A DNA stretch of 64,000 nt. It comes from Caballeronia arationis. Lineage in GTDB: Bacteria > Pseudomonadota > Gammaproteobacteria > Burkholderiales > Burkholderiaceae. Position 1 is the stretch's first letter. Each line of letters starts with the position of its first letter. The position numbers and the translations under genes were made by a program. Positions 1 through 8,736 of this stretch are shown here, in pieces. Where the stretch lies: assembly GCF_001544975.2 (NCBI RefSeq), contig NZ_FCOG02000010.1:80155-144154 (forward strand), given 5' to 3'. Below the pieces are notes generated by a model. The model saw only the letters and a list, made by a program, of their open reading frames with translations. It was not told the DNA's origin and did no database searches.

Positions 1-397
1 AGGCCCAGGGCACCGTGTACTTGTTGCCCGGATCGGCGCCCTCGACGAGCTTCATCAGATCGGGATCGAGATACTTGAGGTTCGGCAGCTTCGACTTGTC
101 GAGCGGCGCGAAGATGCCCGCGGCGATCTGCTTGCCTGCGTAGTTGCTGGTCGGCACGACGATGTCATAGCCGGAATTGCCCGTGAGGAGCTTGGCCTGA
201 AGGGTGTCGTCGCTGTCGTAGTTGTCGTACTTGACCTGGACGCCGGTTTGCTTCGTGAAGTTCGGGATCGTGTCCTTGGCGATGTAATCCGACCAGTTGT
301 ACACGTTGAGTTGCGTGTCCTTCGCGGATGCCGCCGCCGGGACCAGCGCTGCGGCGCAAGCGACCAGTCCGGCCAGGACCGCCAATTTTTGTTTCAT
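1..397 (-). CDS. potF: Polyamine ABC transporter substrate-binding protein (PotF-like), N-terminal part
   Basis: Periplasmic binding protein that captures putrescine/spermidine for an ABC importer. Only the first 132 residues lie in the window; the gene continues past the left edge. Residues 1-25 form a Sec signal peptide (Lys at 2 and 4, hydrophobic core, AxA at the cleavage site). The mature protein begins with the YNWSDYIA motif typical of PotF/PotD proteins, and DKSKLPNLKYLDP resembles E. coli PotF. The ATG is preceded by GGAGAA. Its partner permease and ATPase genes would be expected beyond position 1. PotF rather than PotD is inferred from the motif wording only. Confidence 0.85.
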   Translation of the reverse strand, partial: MKQKLAVLAGLVACAAALVPAAASAKDTQLNVYNWSDYIAKDTIPNFTKQTGVQVKYDNYDSDDTLQAKLLTGNSGYDIVVPTSNYAGKQIAAGIFAPLDKSKLPNLKYLDPDLMKLVEGADPGNKYTVPWA

Positions 398-1008
398 CTC
401 GATTCTCCGTCGTTCGACTTTCGACCGCGTCACGCCGCGCGGATCGCCGCCTCTTGATCCGGCTGATCCGCGGCTCCCTTTAAAAACCCGAAAACTACCA
501 TTAAACAGCGGTGGGACAAAAAACAATTGCCGCCTGTCGCGCGAAATTCACAGCGGCCGCGCGCACCGTGCACGCTCGCAATGGCGCTCGCCCGGGCGCC
601 TGAGCGCGAGTCGCCGGCGCATCGCCGACGGTGATCGGGCCCCGCGAGAAGCGGCGCAATTTTAGCCGTTAAATCCGGCGCGCGACACAGGCAGAAACCA
701 CACTCGCATCAATGAATCCAGATACCCGTTCGCTGCGTAATGCGAATATCCGTCTTTGGAAGTCGCGGGCCCTCTGGCGAGTCTTGTATTTGAAGCCGGC
801 CGGGCCTTGACGGGATCGAATAGCCAGGCGGAACAGTCGTTGCTGAGCCATTTCGGATGCGCGCCGCAGGTCGGGCGCGCGCAGGACGGGCAGCGCGCAT
901 ATCCGCGCTGCCCGACGCGGGCGGCAAATGCAATGGCTCACAGAGCGCTGCCGCCCACCTTTGACGTGCGCCGCAGTCCGTTGCAGCCATTCCAGGCCAA
1001 GATCCGCG
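398..1008. other. Intergenic region between divergent potF-like gene and mntH
   Basis: This 611-bp stretch separates two divergent genes, so it must hold both promoters. I see no convincing gene. The AT-richer part (about 480-540) is the likely promoter zone of the potF-like gene. Near mntH there are two strong consecutive inverted repeats: an 11-bp perfect stem (887-897 with 904-914) and an 8-bp stem (919-926 with 949-956). Neither is followed by a T-run, so they look like leader structures rather than terminators. Confidence 0.6.
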
Positions 1009-2334
1009 ATGAACACCAATCCGTCCGCCCTCACGCCGTGCCCCGCCGAGCGACCGTCGTCCGATCGCGAATTGCGTGAGGGCCGACGCCCGCATGCACC
1101 GCGCGGACGGTGGTTCTCGTTCGTCGGCGCGGGCGCGCTCGTCGCGGTTGGCTACATGGACCCCGGCAACTGGGCGACCGCGCTTAGCAGCGGTGCCAAA
1201 TACGGCTACCGGCTCCTCGGCGTCGTGCTGCTCGCGAGCCTGATGGGCATGTTGCTGCAATGGGTGGCGTCGCGGGTGGGCGTCGTCACCGGGCGCGACC
1301 TCGCGCGCCTGTGCCGCGAGCGTTTCAGCCGCCGTACGACGCTTTTTCTCTGGATCACCTGCGAGATCGCGATCATCGCGTGCGATGTCGCTGAAGTCGT
1401 CGGCAGCGCGGTGGCGCTCCAGTTGCTGCTCGGCGTCTCGCTGACGGCCGGCGTCCTGATGTCGGCCGTCGCCACCTTCGCGATGCTCGCGCTGCAATGC
1501 CGCGGCCGCCGTCCGCTGCAGATGTTCATCTCCGCGCTGATCTTCTTCATCGGCTTTTGCTTCGTCGTGGAACTGGCGCTTGCCAAGCCGGCCTGGCACG
1601 AAGCACTCGCCGGACTCGCGCCGCCGAAGGAACTCGTGCGCGACGCCGGGATGGTCTGGCTCGCGGCCGGCATCCTCGGCGCGACCGTGATGCCTCACAA
1701 CCTCTACTTGCACTCCGCGCTCGTGAAGGACCACGCGCCCGGCGGCGACGACCGATCGGTTGCGGCGGCGCTCTACGGCGTCAACATCGATACCTTCGCG
1801 TCGCTCGCGCTGGCTTTCACTGTGAATGCGTCGCTGCTGATCGTGGCGGCGGCGGTGTTTCACGCGAGCGGCCACGTCGACGTCGAGGATCTCGCCGATG
1901 CTCACCGGCTGATCGCTCCGCTCGTCGGCAACCAGTGGGCGAGCATCTTCTTCGCCGCAGCGCTGCTCGCCTGCGGGCTGAACGCCACGGTCACCGGCAC
2001 GCTCGCCGGCCAGGCGGTGATGGAAGGCTTCCTGCGGCTGTCGATTGCGCGCTGGGCGCGAGCGCTCCTCACGCGCGGACTCGCGATCGGGCCGGCACTC
2101 GTCGCGGTGAGTGCGTTCGGCGAACACGGCTCGAATCAGCTGCTCGTGGCGAGCCAGGTCGTACTCACGCTGCAGCTTCCGCTCGCCGTCATTCCGCTCG
2201 TGCGTTTCGCGTCCGACGCGGGACTGATGGGCCGCTGGCGCGTCGCGCGCGTGCCGCTCGCGCTCGCGTGGGGCTGCGTGGGCGTAATCGTCGCGCTCAA
2301 CGGCGCGCTGCTGTGGCAACTGGTTATCAGCTGA
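1009..2334 (+). CDS. mntH: Nramp-family divalent metal (Mn2+) transporter MntH
   Basis: Proton-coupled Mn2+/Fe2+ importer of the inner membrane, 441 aa, about eleven membrane segments. The two metal-binding signatures are present: DPGNW at residues 51-55 in helix 1 and MPHNLYLHS at 228-236 in helix 6. An in-frame start 27 codons upstream exists, but its translation is Arg/Cys-rich and unlike the family, so the ATG at 1009 is preferred. It stands alone, with a structured upstream region. Manganese or iron regulation is expected for the family but no operator was identified. The substrate assignment to Mn2+ is by family. Confidence 0.93.
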   Translation: MNTNPSALTPCPAERPSSDRELREGRRPHAPRGRWFSFVGAGALVAVGYMDPGNWATALSSGAKYGYRLLGVVLLASLMGMLLQWVASRVGVVTGRDLARLCRERFSRRTTLFLWITCEIAIIACDVAEVVGSAVALQLLLGVSLTAGVLMSAVATFAMLALQCRGRRPLQMFISALIFFIGFCFVVELALAKPAWHEALAGLAPPKELVRDAGMVWLAAGILGATVMPHNLYLHSALVKDHAPGGDDRSVAAALYGVNIDTFASLALAFTVNASLLIVAAAVFHASGHVDVEDLADAHRLIAPLVGNQWASIFFAAALLACGLNATVTGTLAGQAVMEGFLRLSIARWARALLTRGLAIGPALVAVSAFGEHGSNQLLVASQVVLTLQLPLAVIPLVRFASDAGLMGRWRVARVPLALAWGCVGVIVALNGALLWQLVIS

Positions 2335-2601
2335 GAGCCGCGGATGAAACCGGCTAAGCGCGCGTGGCTTATTGACCGTTCCGCGCTGGCGTCTTAAGCA
2401 CGTTTACAATTACATTTTTCTTGCCATATTGCCGGGAAGAGGACACGGCGGCGCGCCCTTCAGCGATATTCACTGCCTGAGCAGAAACTGGACACTGACT
2501 TCCGCGCGCGTCCATGGGTCCTGTTAAAAATCGGTTGAAACTCATTGAATTCAATGAGTTAGACGAGCCTCCGGCATCCCATCAATCAGGACGATCGTTT
2601 C

Positions 2602-3870
2602 ATGGCCCGAGGCCCTTTGCATTCCAGAAAGCTGTCCATCCGACGCGTGGCGGTCCTCGCTGCACTTGCAGCCGCGCTCTGCTCTGCGAGCCTCGCCCAT
2701 GCGACCGTCGCCGTATTGCAGCCGGTGCGCGAAGCCGCCGCGCAGCAGCCGCTGGAACTGACGCTGATGTACACCGCCGACGACGGCAAGCCGCTCGTCG
2801 TCGAGGTGCCGAAGCAACTGACCGTGACGCTGACCAATGGCGACCTGCCGCCGCAGCCGCTCGCGCTGATCCGCGAGGCCGCCGTGCCGGACCGCCTGCA
2901 ACTGCGCGCCGGGCAGTATCGGCGGGTACGCTTTTCGGCACCGTGGCCCGATTCGGCACGCGGCACGGTCAAGATCGATCCGGTTGGCTTCGATTCGTCG
3001 CCGATGCTCGTGACATTGAATCGCGGCGAGAACCAGGCGCAGATCGTCGCCGCCGAGCGTGCCGAAACGCAGGCCGCGACGCCCGCTCAACTGGCCAGCG
3101 CATCAGCCGCGGCAAACGCGACCGCCGTGCCGACCACGACCACCGATCGCATGCTCAGCGGCCGTCTTTCGACCTTCGAGCCGATGTATTTCGGCGACGG
3201 CCAGAATGGCGACAACCTCGCGAAATTCCAGTTCAGCTTCAAGTACCGGCTGATGCTTCCCGACGACCCGCGCTCGCGCAGCATGCTCGACAACCTCTAT
3301 TTCGGCTACACGCAGACATCGATCTGGGACTTGTCGGCCGATTCCGCGCCGTTTCGCGACACGAGCTATCAGCCGCAACTGTTCTACTACCTGCAGGACA
3401 CGGGCTGGAAGAGCCCGTTGTTCACGCGGATGGGCATCGCGGCGGGCTTCGGCCACGAATCGAATGGCAAGAGCGGCGACGAATCGCGAGCGATCAACAT
3501 TGTGTTCGTGCGCCCGACGTGGGATTTCGGCGACCTGAATTCGAATCACCTGACACTTTCGCCGAAGTTCTATTACTACCTGACGAAGACAGGCAACGAG
3601 GATATCGCCGACTATCGCGGCTACGTCGACTTCCTGGTGAAGTACGGCAGCCCCGATGGCTGGCAGCTCGCGACGACCCTGCGAAAGGGCACCAAGCACT
3701 GGTACGGTAGCATCGACTCGCAACTGACGTATCCGCTCGCGAAGCTGATCGGCAGCGCGTGGGGCGGCTATCTGTGGATCGGCTACTTCAACGGCTATGG
3801 CGAGGACATCCTGGATTACAACCAGCGCAATCACTGGATCGCGCGGATCGGCTACAGTATCGCGCGCTAA
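2602..3870 (+). CDS. pldA: Outer-membrane phospholipase A (PldA)
   Basis: Calcium-dependent outer-membrane phospholipase A1/A2 that hydrolyses phospholipids that have reached the outer leaflet. It has 422 aa, longer than E. coli PldA (289 aa) because of an N-terminal domain of about 130 residues after the signal peptide (about residues 1-34, ending AHA). The catalytic residues are visible: His285, Ser287 and Asn299, with exactly the spacing of E. coli His142/Ser144/Asn156, in GFGHESNGKSG. The C-terminal part has alternating aromatic beta-strands, as in a 12-strand barrel. It stands alone. The role of the N-terminal extension, common in betaproteobacterial homologues, is unknown. Confidence 0.92.
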   Translation: MARGPLHSRKLSIRRVAVLAALAAALCSASLAHATVAVLQPVREAAAQQPLELTLMYTADDGKPLVVEVPKQLTVTLTNGDLPPQPLALIREAAVPDRLQLRAGQYRRVRFSAPWPDSARGTVKIDPVGFDSSPMLVTLNRGENQAQIVAAERAETQAATPAQLASASAAANATAVPTTTTDRMLSGRLSTFEPMYFGDGQNGDNLAKFQFSFKYRLMLPDDPRSRSMLDNLYFGYTQTSIWDLSADSAPFRDTSYQPQLFYYLQDTGWKSPLFTRMGIAAGFGHESNGKSGDESRAINIVFVRPTWDFGDLNSNHLTLSPKFYYYLTKTGNEDIADYRGYVDFLVKYGSPDGWQLATTLRKGTKHWYGSIDSQLTYPLAKLIGSAWGGYLWIGYFNGYGEDILDYNQRNHWIARIGYSIAR

Positions 3871-3927
3871 AAGCTATTTTTCGACGCGCCCGCCGCCGTT
3901 CGTGGGGCAGGCGCCAACAGGTTTCCT

Positions 3928-4131
3928 ATGTCATCGAATCTTCACGACTTGCCCGACAGCCCGTGCATCGGCGTCTGCTCCACGCTCTTCGACGACGTCT
4001 GCAAGGGCTGCGGCCGCACGGCGGGCGAAGTATCGAACTGGGTATTTCTCTCCGACCAGGAAAAACGCGCGATCTGGGTGCGCATCACGCGCGAGGGAAC
4101 TGCGATGCGGTTCCGCAACGACCGGCTCTGA
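3928..4131 (+). CDS. DUF1289 small cysteine-rich protein
   Basis: A 67-aa protein with the DUF1289 pattern: SPCIGVCS near residue 11, then CKGCGRTAGEVSNW, giving a Cys-x3-Cys and Cys-x2-Cys arrangement suited to binding a metal. The C-terminus is basic. The function is unknown across the family. It lies 57 bp after pldA and its stop is immediately followed by the stop of the convergent flavin oxidoreductase gene. Spacing allows co-transcription with pldA but this is inference. Confidence 0.85.
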   Translation: MSSNLHDLPDSPCIGVCSTLFDDVCKGCGRTAGEVSNWVFLSDQEKRAIWVRITREGTAMRFRNDRL

Positions 4132-5286
4132 TCAGGCGGCCGCCGGCCGCGTGGCCCCGAGCAGGAGATCGAGCAGTTCGCGCACGCTGCGGATCGCCGA
4201 TCCGAACGGCAATGCCTCGCGCCCGCGAAAGAACAGGCCGTTCGCGACATCGCCGCGCAAGGCGGCAGAAAGGCGCGTATCGATGCAGAAGTGCCCGAAT
4301 TTCTCGATGCCGTCGCGCAGTCCGCACACCGCCAGACAATCGAGCCCGGTCGGACAGACCTGCTTGCGCGCGCCGATCTTGGTGCGGATGCGCTCCTCGT
4401 TGCGCAGATAGCGCATGAGCCACGGCGTCTTCACCGCGCGCGCGGGAAGCCCGGTCACGCTGACAAAATCGACGATGTCGTCCGGCTCTGCTTCGGCCAG
4501 GATGCGCTTGAAGTTCGGGTGCGCATCGCCCTCCTCCGTGACGGCGAACGGCGTGCCGAGTTGCACGCCCGCCGCACCCGCCGCGAAACACGCCCGCACT
4601 GCTTCGTGGCTGTTCACCCCGCCCGCGACAATCAGGGGAATGCGCGTGCGTTCGATGCCGAGCGTATCGAAGGTCTGCATCGTTTCCGCGATCACGCGAG
4701 CGAAGTCGAAGCGCGCGTCCGGCACGTCGGCGAGGTGCGCGACGCCGAGATGGCCGCCCGCGTGCGCGGGATGCTCGATCACGATGGCGTCGGGCAGGCG
4801 GTTCTTCTTCAGCCACTTCTTCAGCACGAGCGCGATGCCGCGGCTGTCCGACAGAATCGGAATCAGCGCGATGTCGATGCCCTCCGTGAGATCCGGCAGG
4901 TCGAGCGGCAGGCCCGCGCCCATCACGATCGCGTCGGCGCCGCTCTCGCACGCGGTTCGCACCGACGCGGCGTAGGAGCTGACCGCGCGCATCACGTTGA
5001 CGGCGATCATGCCGCGCCCCTCGCTCAAGCGCTTTGCCGCACCGATTTCGCGTGCGAGCGCTTCCTGATTGGCCGCTTCGAGCGTCGCGCGGGCGGGGTC
5101 CGCCTTGCAGCGCTCCAAAAGGTCCGGGTGATGATGGCGCAGGTCGATGCTCGCGATCGTGCCGAGCGCGCCCTCCCTGGCAACGGCACCCGCCAGGCGA
5201 TGCGCCGAGATCCCGACGCCCATTCCGCCCTGCACGATGGGCAACAGCGCGCGGCCGCGGATGGTCAGCATGGGAAGCGTGGTCAT
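4132..5286 (-). CDS. NAD(P)H-dependent flavin oxidoreductase, nitronate monooxygenase family
   Basis: FMN-dependent TIM-barrel enzyme of the nitronate monooxygenase (2-nitropropane dioxygenase) family, 384 aa, cytoplasmic. Visible signatures are VQGGMGVGIS near residue 20, EHPAHAGGHLG near the middle, and AGGVNSHEAVRACFAAGA followed by GVQLGTPF, the phosphate-binding part of the FMN site. The C-terminal extension contains several cysteines (CPTGLDCLAVCG). The start is an ATG with AAGGAC upstream. Many members are wrongly named enoyl-ACP reductase FabK; the real substrate cannot be read from the sequence. Confidence 0.85.
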   Translation of the reverse strand: MTTLPMLTIRGRALLPIVQGGMGVGISAHRLAGAVAREGALGTIASIDLRHHHPDLLERCKADPARATLEAANQEALAREIGAAKRLSEGRGMIAVNVMRAVSSYAASVRTACESGADAIVMGAGLPLDLPDLTEGIDIALIPILSDSRGIALVLKKWLKKNRLPDAIVIEHPAHAGGHLGVAHLADVPDARFDFARVIAETMQTFDTLGIERTRIPLIVAGGVNSHEAVRACFAAGAAGVQLGTPFAVTEEGDAHPNFKRILAEAEPDDIVDFVSVTGLPARAVKTPWLMRYLRNEERIRTKIGARKQVCPTGLDCLAVCGLRDGIEKFGHFCIDTRLSAALRGDVANGLFFRGREALPFGSAIRSVRELLDLLLGATRPAAA

Positions 5287-5426
5287 TGATGGATGTCCTT
5301 CGATGGATTCAGGTTTGGGGAGTCTGATCGAAGGGACCGCGCGCGAAATTGAGATAAATCAAGGAACCGGTCATCGCGGCACGCTGGCCGCGATGACCGT
5401 CCGCGCTGAAGTCTCAGCGCAAAAGC

Positions 5427-5460
5427 AAAACGGCCCGCTTCGTCGGAAGCGGGCCGTTTT
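5427..5460 (-). terminator. Rho-independent terminator downstream of ybiT
   Basis: Perfect 14-bp inverted repeat (5427-5440 with 5447-5460) with a 6-nt loop and A/T runs built into the stem base, so it can act on both strands. It sits 27 bp past the ybiT stop codon. Confidence 0.85.
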
Positions 5461-5486
5461 GAGGTGCGGCTATGTCGGGCAGACGA

Positions 5487-7079
5487 TTATTGAATGCCCT
5501 GGCTCGTCAAAAACTCCTCGTACGTGCCGCCGAAGTCATTCAGCGTGCCGTTCGTGCGCACTTCGATGATGCGATTCGCCAGCCCGCTCACGAACTCACG
5601 GTCGTGCGAGACGAAGACCAGCGTGCCCTCGTACTTTTCGAGCGCGATCTGCAGCGACTCGATCGACTCCATGTCCATGTGGTTGGTCGGCTCGTCCATC
5701 AGGAGCACGTTGTGGCGGCCGAGCATCAGCTTGCCCCAGATCATGCGGCCCTTCTCGCCGCCCGAGAGCACCTTCACCGATTTCCTGATGTCGTCGGCGT
5801 TGAAAAGCAGGCGGCCGAGCGTTCCGCGCACCATCTGGTCATCGTCACCGTCCTGGCGGTACTGATCGACCCAGTCGGTGAGCGTCTCGTCATTCGGGAA
5901 CTCTTCGTACGTGTCCTGCGGCATGTAGCCGACGTTCGCGTTCTCCGCCCACTTGACCTTGCCGCCGTCGAGCTGGATCGCGCCCTTCAGCGACTTGAGC
6001 AGCGTGGTCTTGCCCGCGCCGTTCTCGCCGATGATCGCGATGCGCTCGCCCGGCTGCACGCTGATGCTGAAGCGCTCGAAGATGGTCCGGTCGTACTTCT
6101 TCGTGATTTCCTCGGCAACCACCGCGATGTTGTGCAGCTTCTTCTCGAAGTCGAAGCGGATAAACGGATTCTGGCGCGACGACGGCTTGAATTCCTCGAT
6201 CTTGATCTTCTCGATCTGCTTGGCACGGCTCGTTGCCTGACGCGCCTTCGACTTGTTCGCCGAGAAGCGGCGCACGAAGTCCTGCAAATCGGAGATGCGG
6301 TCCTTTGCCTTCTGGTTCGCGGCCTGCTGACGTTCCTTCGCCTGCGTGCTCGCGAGCATGTAGTCGTCGTAGTTGCCCGGATACACCTTCAGCGTGCCGT
6401 AGTCCATGTCCGCCATGTGCGTGCAGACCTGGTTCAGGAAGTGCCGATCGTGCGAAATGATGATCATCGTCGAGTTGTACTGGTTCAGCACGTCTTCGAG
6501 CCAGCGAATCGAGTTGATGTCGAGGTTGTTGGTCGGCTCGTCGAGCAGCAGCACATCGGGCTTCGAGAAGAGCGCCTGTGCGAGCAGCACGCGCAGCTTC
6601 CAGCCGGGTGCGACGCTGCTCATCGGGCCGTTGTGGTCGCCGATCGCGATGCCGATGCCGAGCAGCAGTTCGCCCGCGCGCGCTTCGGCGGTGTAGCCGT
6701 CGTACTCGGCGAATTTTGCTTCGAGTTCGGCGGCGCGCATGTAATCGTCGTCAGTGGCGTCGGGGTTTGCGTAGATCGCGTCGCGCTCGGTCATCGCGGC
6801 CCACATCTCGGTGTGGCCCATCATCACGACGTCGAGCACGCGCATGTCTTCGTACGCGAACTGGTCCTGACGCAGCTTGCCGAGACGCACGTTCGGCTCG
6901 AGCATCACGTTACCGGAGCTCGGTTCCAGGTCGCTGCCGAGGATTTTCATGAAGGTCGACTTGCCGCAGCCGTTCGCCCCGATCAGGCCGTAGCGATTTC
7001 CTTCCCCGAACTTGACCGAAATGTTCTCGAAGAGGGGCTTCGGCCCGAATTGCATGGTGATATTGGCAGTAGACAGCAC
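5487..7079 (-). CDS. ybiT: ABC-F family ATPase YbiT
   Basis: Soluble twin-ATPase ABC-F protein acting on ribosomes, with no membrane domain. It has 530 aa, exactly the E. coli YbiT length, and the sequence matches YbiT nearly end to end (for example [10 protein letters not shown] and [10 protein letters not shown]). The first Walker A spans residues 34-42 (GANGCGKST), followed by Walker [12 protein letters not shown]. The first-domain signature is the degenerate form SVAPGWKLR, which is normal for YbiT. The linker is rich in Lys/Arg/Gln and the second domain has [18 protein letters not shown] and [10 protein letters not shown]. It is monocistronic, between two terminators. Its exact ribosomal role is less clear than that of EttA. 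Confidence 0.95.
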   Translation of the reverse strand: MLSTANITMQFGPKPLFENISVKFGEGNRYGLIGANGCGKSTFMKILGSDLEPSSGNVMLEPNVRLGKLRQDQFAYEDMRVLDVVMMGHTEMWAAMTERDAIYANPDATDDDYMRAAELEAKFAEYDGYTAEARAGELLLGIGIAIGDHNGPMSSVAPGWKLRVLLAQALFSKPDVLLLDEPTNNLDINSIRWLEDVLNQYNSTMIIISHDRHFLNQVCTHMADMDYGTLKVYPGNYDDYMLASTQAKERQQAANQKAKDRISDLQDFVRRFSANKSKARQATSRAKQIEKIKIEEFKPSSRQNPFIRFDFEKKLHNIAVVAEEITKKYDRTIFERFSISVQPGERIAIIGENGAGKTTLLKSLKGAIQLDGGKVKWAENANVGYMPQDTYEEFPNDETLTDWVDQYRQDGDDDQMVRGTLGRLLFNADDIRKSVKVLSGGEKGRMIWGKLMLGRHNVLLMDEPTNHMDMESIESLQIALEKYEGTLVFVSHDREFVSGLANRIIEVRTNGTLNDFGGTYEEFLTSQGIQ

Positions 7080-7224
7080 AGCGCGTCCTTTTGAATGGTG
7101 TACGGCGAAAAACCGGATATTTTAGCAGATTTTGAAGCGATTTGCGGACTCGTCCGATGGCGGCGAAGTCGAGGCCGTCTGCCGGGACTTGCGAGGCGCG
7201 GGGAGCGCCGCCGCTCAAGCGAAA

Positions 7225-7252
7225 CGGGGCGCGGCAGATGCGCCGCGCCCCG
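7225..7252 (-). terminator. Terminator of the alaA-hom-thrC operon
   Basis: 11-bp perfect GC stem (7225-7235 with 7242-7252), 6-nt loop, 26 bp after the thrC stop. The T-run on the minus strand is short (TTT), so strength is uncertain. Confidence 0.7.
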
Positions 7253-7277
7253 TAATTCCGCCCGATCCCACCCCGAT

Positions 7278-8726
7278 TCAGTTCGTGCGATCGGCGATAT
7301 ACGCCTTCACGACGCCCGCGTCAGCAGGGACGATATCGAATCTTTGTGGCAGTTTTTCAAGCCCGACGAACGCGGCCGGCCGCTCCGGCTCGCGCAGGAG
7401 CGCCTCGCGGATCGTCTCGCCGAACTTGATCGGCTGCGCGGTTTCCAGCACGATCATCGGCACGCCCGGCTGAAGATGCTCGCGCGCCACTTTCAGGCCG
7501 TCGGCCGTGTGGGTGTCGATCATCGTGTCGTAGCGCTGAAACACGTCGCGGATCGCGTCGACGCGATCCGCGTGGCTGCTGCGCCCCGAGACGAAGCCGA
7601 ATTCCTGCACGCGCGCGAAATCGCCGCTCGCCGCGAGGTCGAAGCCGCCCTTCTCCTCGACGTCGCGGAACAATTGCAGCACGCGCGCCGGATCGCGCCC
7701 GAGCAGGTCGAAGACGAAGCGCTCGAAATTCGACGCCTTCGAAATGTCCATGCTCGGGCTCGTCGTGTGATACGTCTCGCTAGCGTCGCGCACGCGATAC
7801 ACGCCGGTGCGGAAAAATTCGTCGAGCACGTCGTTCTCGTTCGTCGCGACGACCAGCTTTTCGATTGGCAGGCCCATCATCCGCGCGATGTGCCCGGCGC
7901 AGACGTTGCCGAAGTTGCCCGACGGCACGGTGAACGACACGCGCTCGTCGTTGCTCGTCGTCGCCGCGAAATAGCCCTTGAAGTAGTACACGACCTGCGC
8001 GACGACGCGCGCCCAGTTGATCGAATTGACCGTGCCGATCTTGTGCTGCGCCTTGAACGCGTGATCGTTGGAGACGGCCTTCACGATGTCCTGGCAGTTG
8101 TCGAAGTTGCCCTCGACCGCGAGGTTGTAGATGTTCGGGTCCTGCAGCGAGAACATCTGCGCGGTCTGGAAGGCGCTCATCTTCTTGTGCGGCGAGAGCA
8201 TGAACACGCGCACGCCCGCCTTGCCGCGCATCGCGTATTCGGCGGCGCTGCCGGTGTCGCCCGAGGTCGCGCCGAGAATGTTCAGCGTCTCGTCGTGTTT
8301 CGCGAGCGTGTATTCGAACAGGTTACCGAGCAACTGCATCGCCATGTCCTTGAAGGCGAGCGTCGGTCCGTTCGACAGTTCCAGAAGCGACAGCGGTGCC
8401 CCGTTCTCGACGCCAAGCGTCTTCAACGGCGTGATCTGCGTGGCGGCTTCCTCGTCGCGGACGTTGCTGTAGACCTGCGCCGTGTAGGTCTTGCTCGTGA
8501 GCGAGCGCAGTTCGTCGGCGGGAATGTCGCCGGCGAATTTCGACAGCACCTCGAACGCGAGATCCGCGTACGAGAGCGTGCGCCAGCGCGCGAGTTCGTC
8601 CGCGGACACGCGCGGATACTCGGCGGGCAGATAGAGGCCGCCGTCCTTGGCAAGCCCGCCGAGCAGGATGTCGGAAAACGTGTGGCGCTCGCCGAGGCCG
8701 GCGCCGCGCGTCGAGATGTAGTTCAT
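7278..8726 (-). CDS. thrC: Threonine synthase ThrC
   Basis: PLP enzyme converting O-phosphohomoserine to threonine, 482 aa, the long form used by proteobacteria and fungi. The cofactor lysine is Lys126 in PTLAFKDMAMQ; LGATSGDTGSAAEY binds substrate phosphate and SGNFGN binds the cofactor phosphate. It starts 10 bp after hom, so the two are co-transcribed and hom feeds it homoserine after phosphorylation by ThrB, which is not in this window. It is the last gene of the operon and is followed by a hairpin terminator. Confidence 0.96.
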   Translation of the reverse strand: MNYISTRGAGLGERHTFSDILLGGLAKDGGLYLPAEYPRVSADELARWRTLSYADLAFEVLSKFAGDIPADELRSLTSKTYTAQVYSNVRDEEAATQITPLKTLGVENGAPLSLLELSNGPTLAFKDMAMQLLGNLFEYTLAKHDETLNILGATSGDTGSAAEYAMRGKAGVRVFMLSPHKKMSAFQTAQMFSLQDPNIYNLAVEGNFDNCQDIVKAVSNDHAFKAQHKIGTVNSINWARVVAQVVYYFKGYFAATTSNDERVSFTVPSGNFGNVCAGHIARMMGLPIEKLVVATNENDVLDEFFRTGVYRVRDASETYHTTSPSMDISKASNFERFVFDLLGRDPARVLQLFRDVEEKGGFDLAASGDFARVQEFGFVSGRSSHADRVDAIRDVFQRYDTMIDTHTADGLKVAREHLQPGVPMIVLETAQPIKFGETIREALLREPERPAAFVGLEKLPQRFDIVPADAGVVKAYIADRTN

Positions 8727-8736
8727 GAGTCCAGTC

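Noticed and set aside
928..1008. Upstream in-frame start for mntH
   Set aside because: Adds 27 residues unlike Nramp N-termini and overlaps the structured leader.
709..2319. 536-codon minus-strand frame opposite mntH
   Set aside because: Arg/His/Glu-rich, no family; mntH has both Nramp signatures.
6460..6640. Degenerate ABC signature in the first domain of YbiT as a possible mutation
   Set aside because: The same [13 protein letters not shown] sequence occurs in E. coli YbiT, so it is a family trait.
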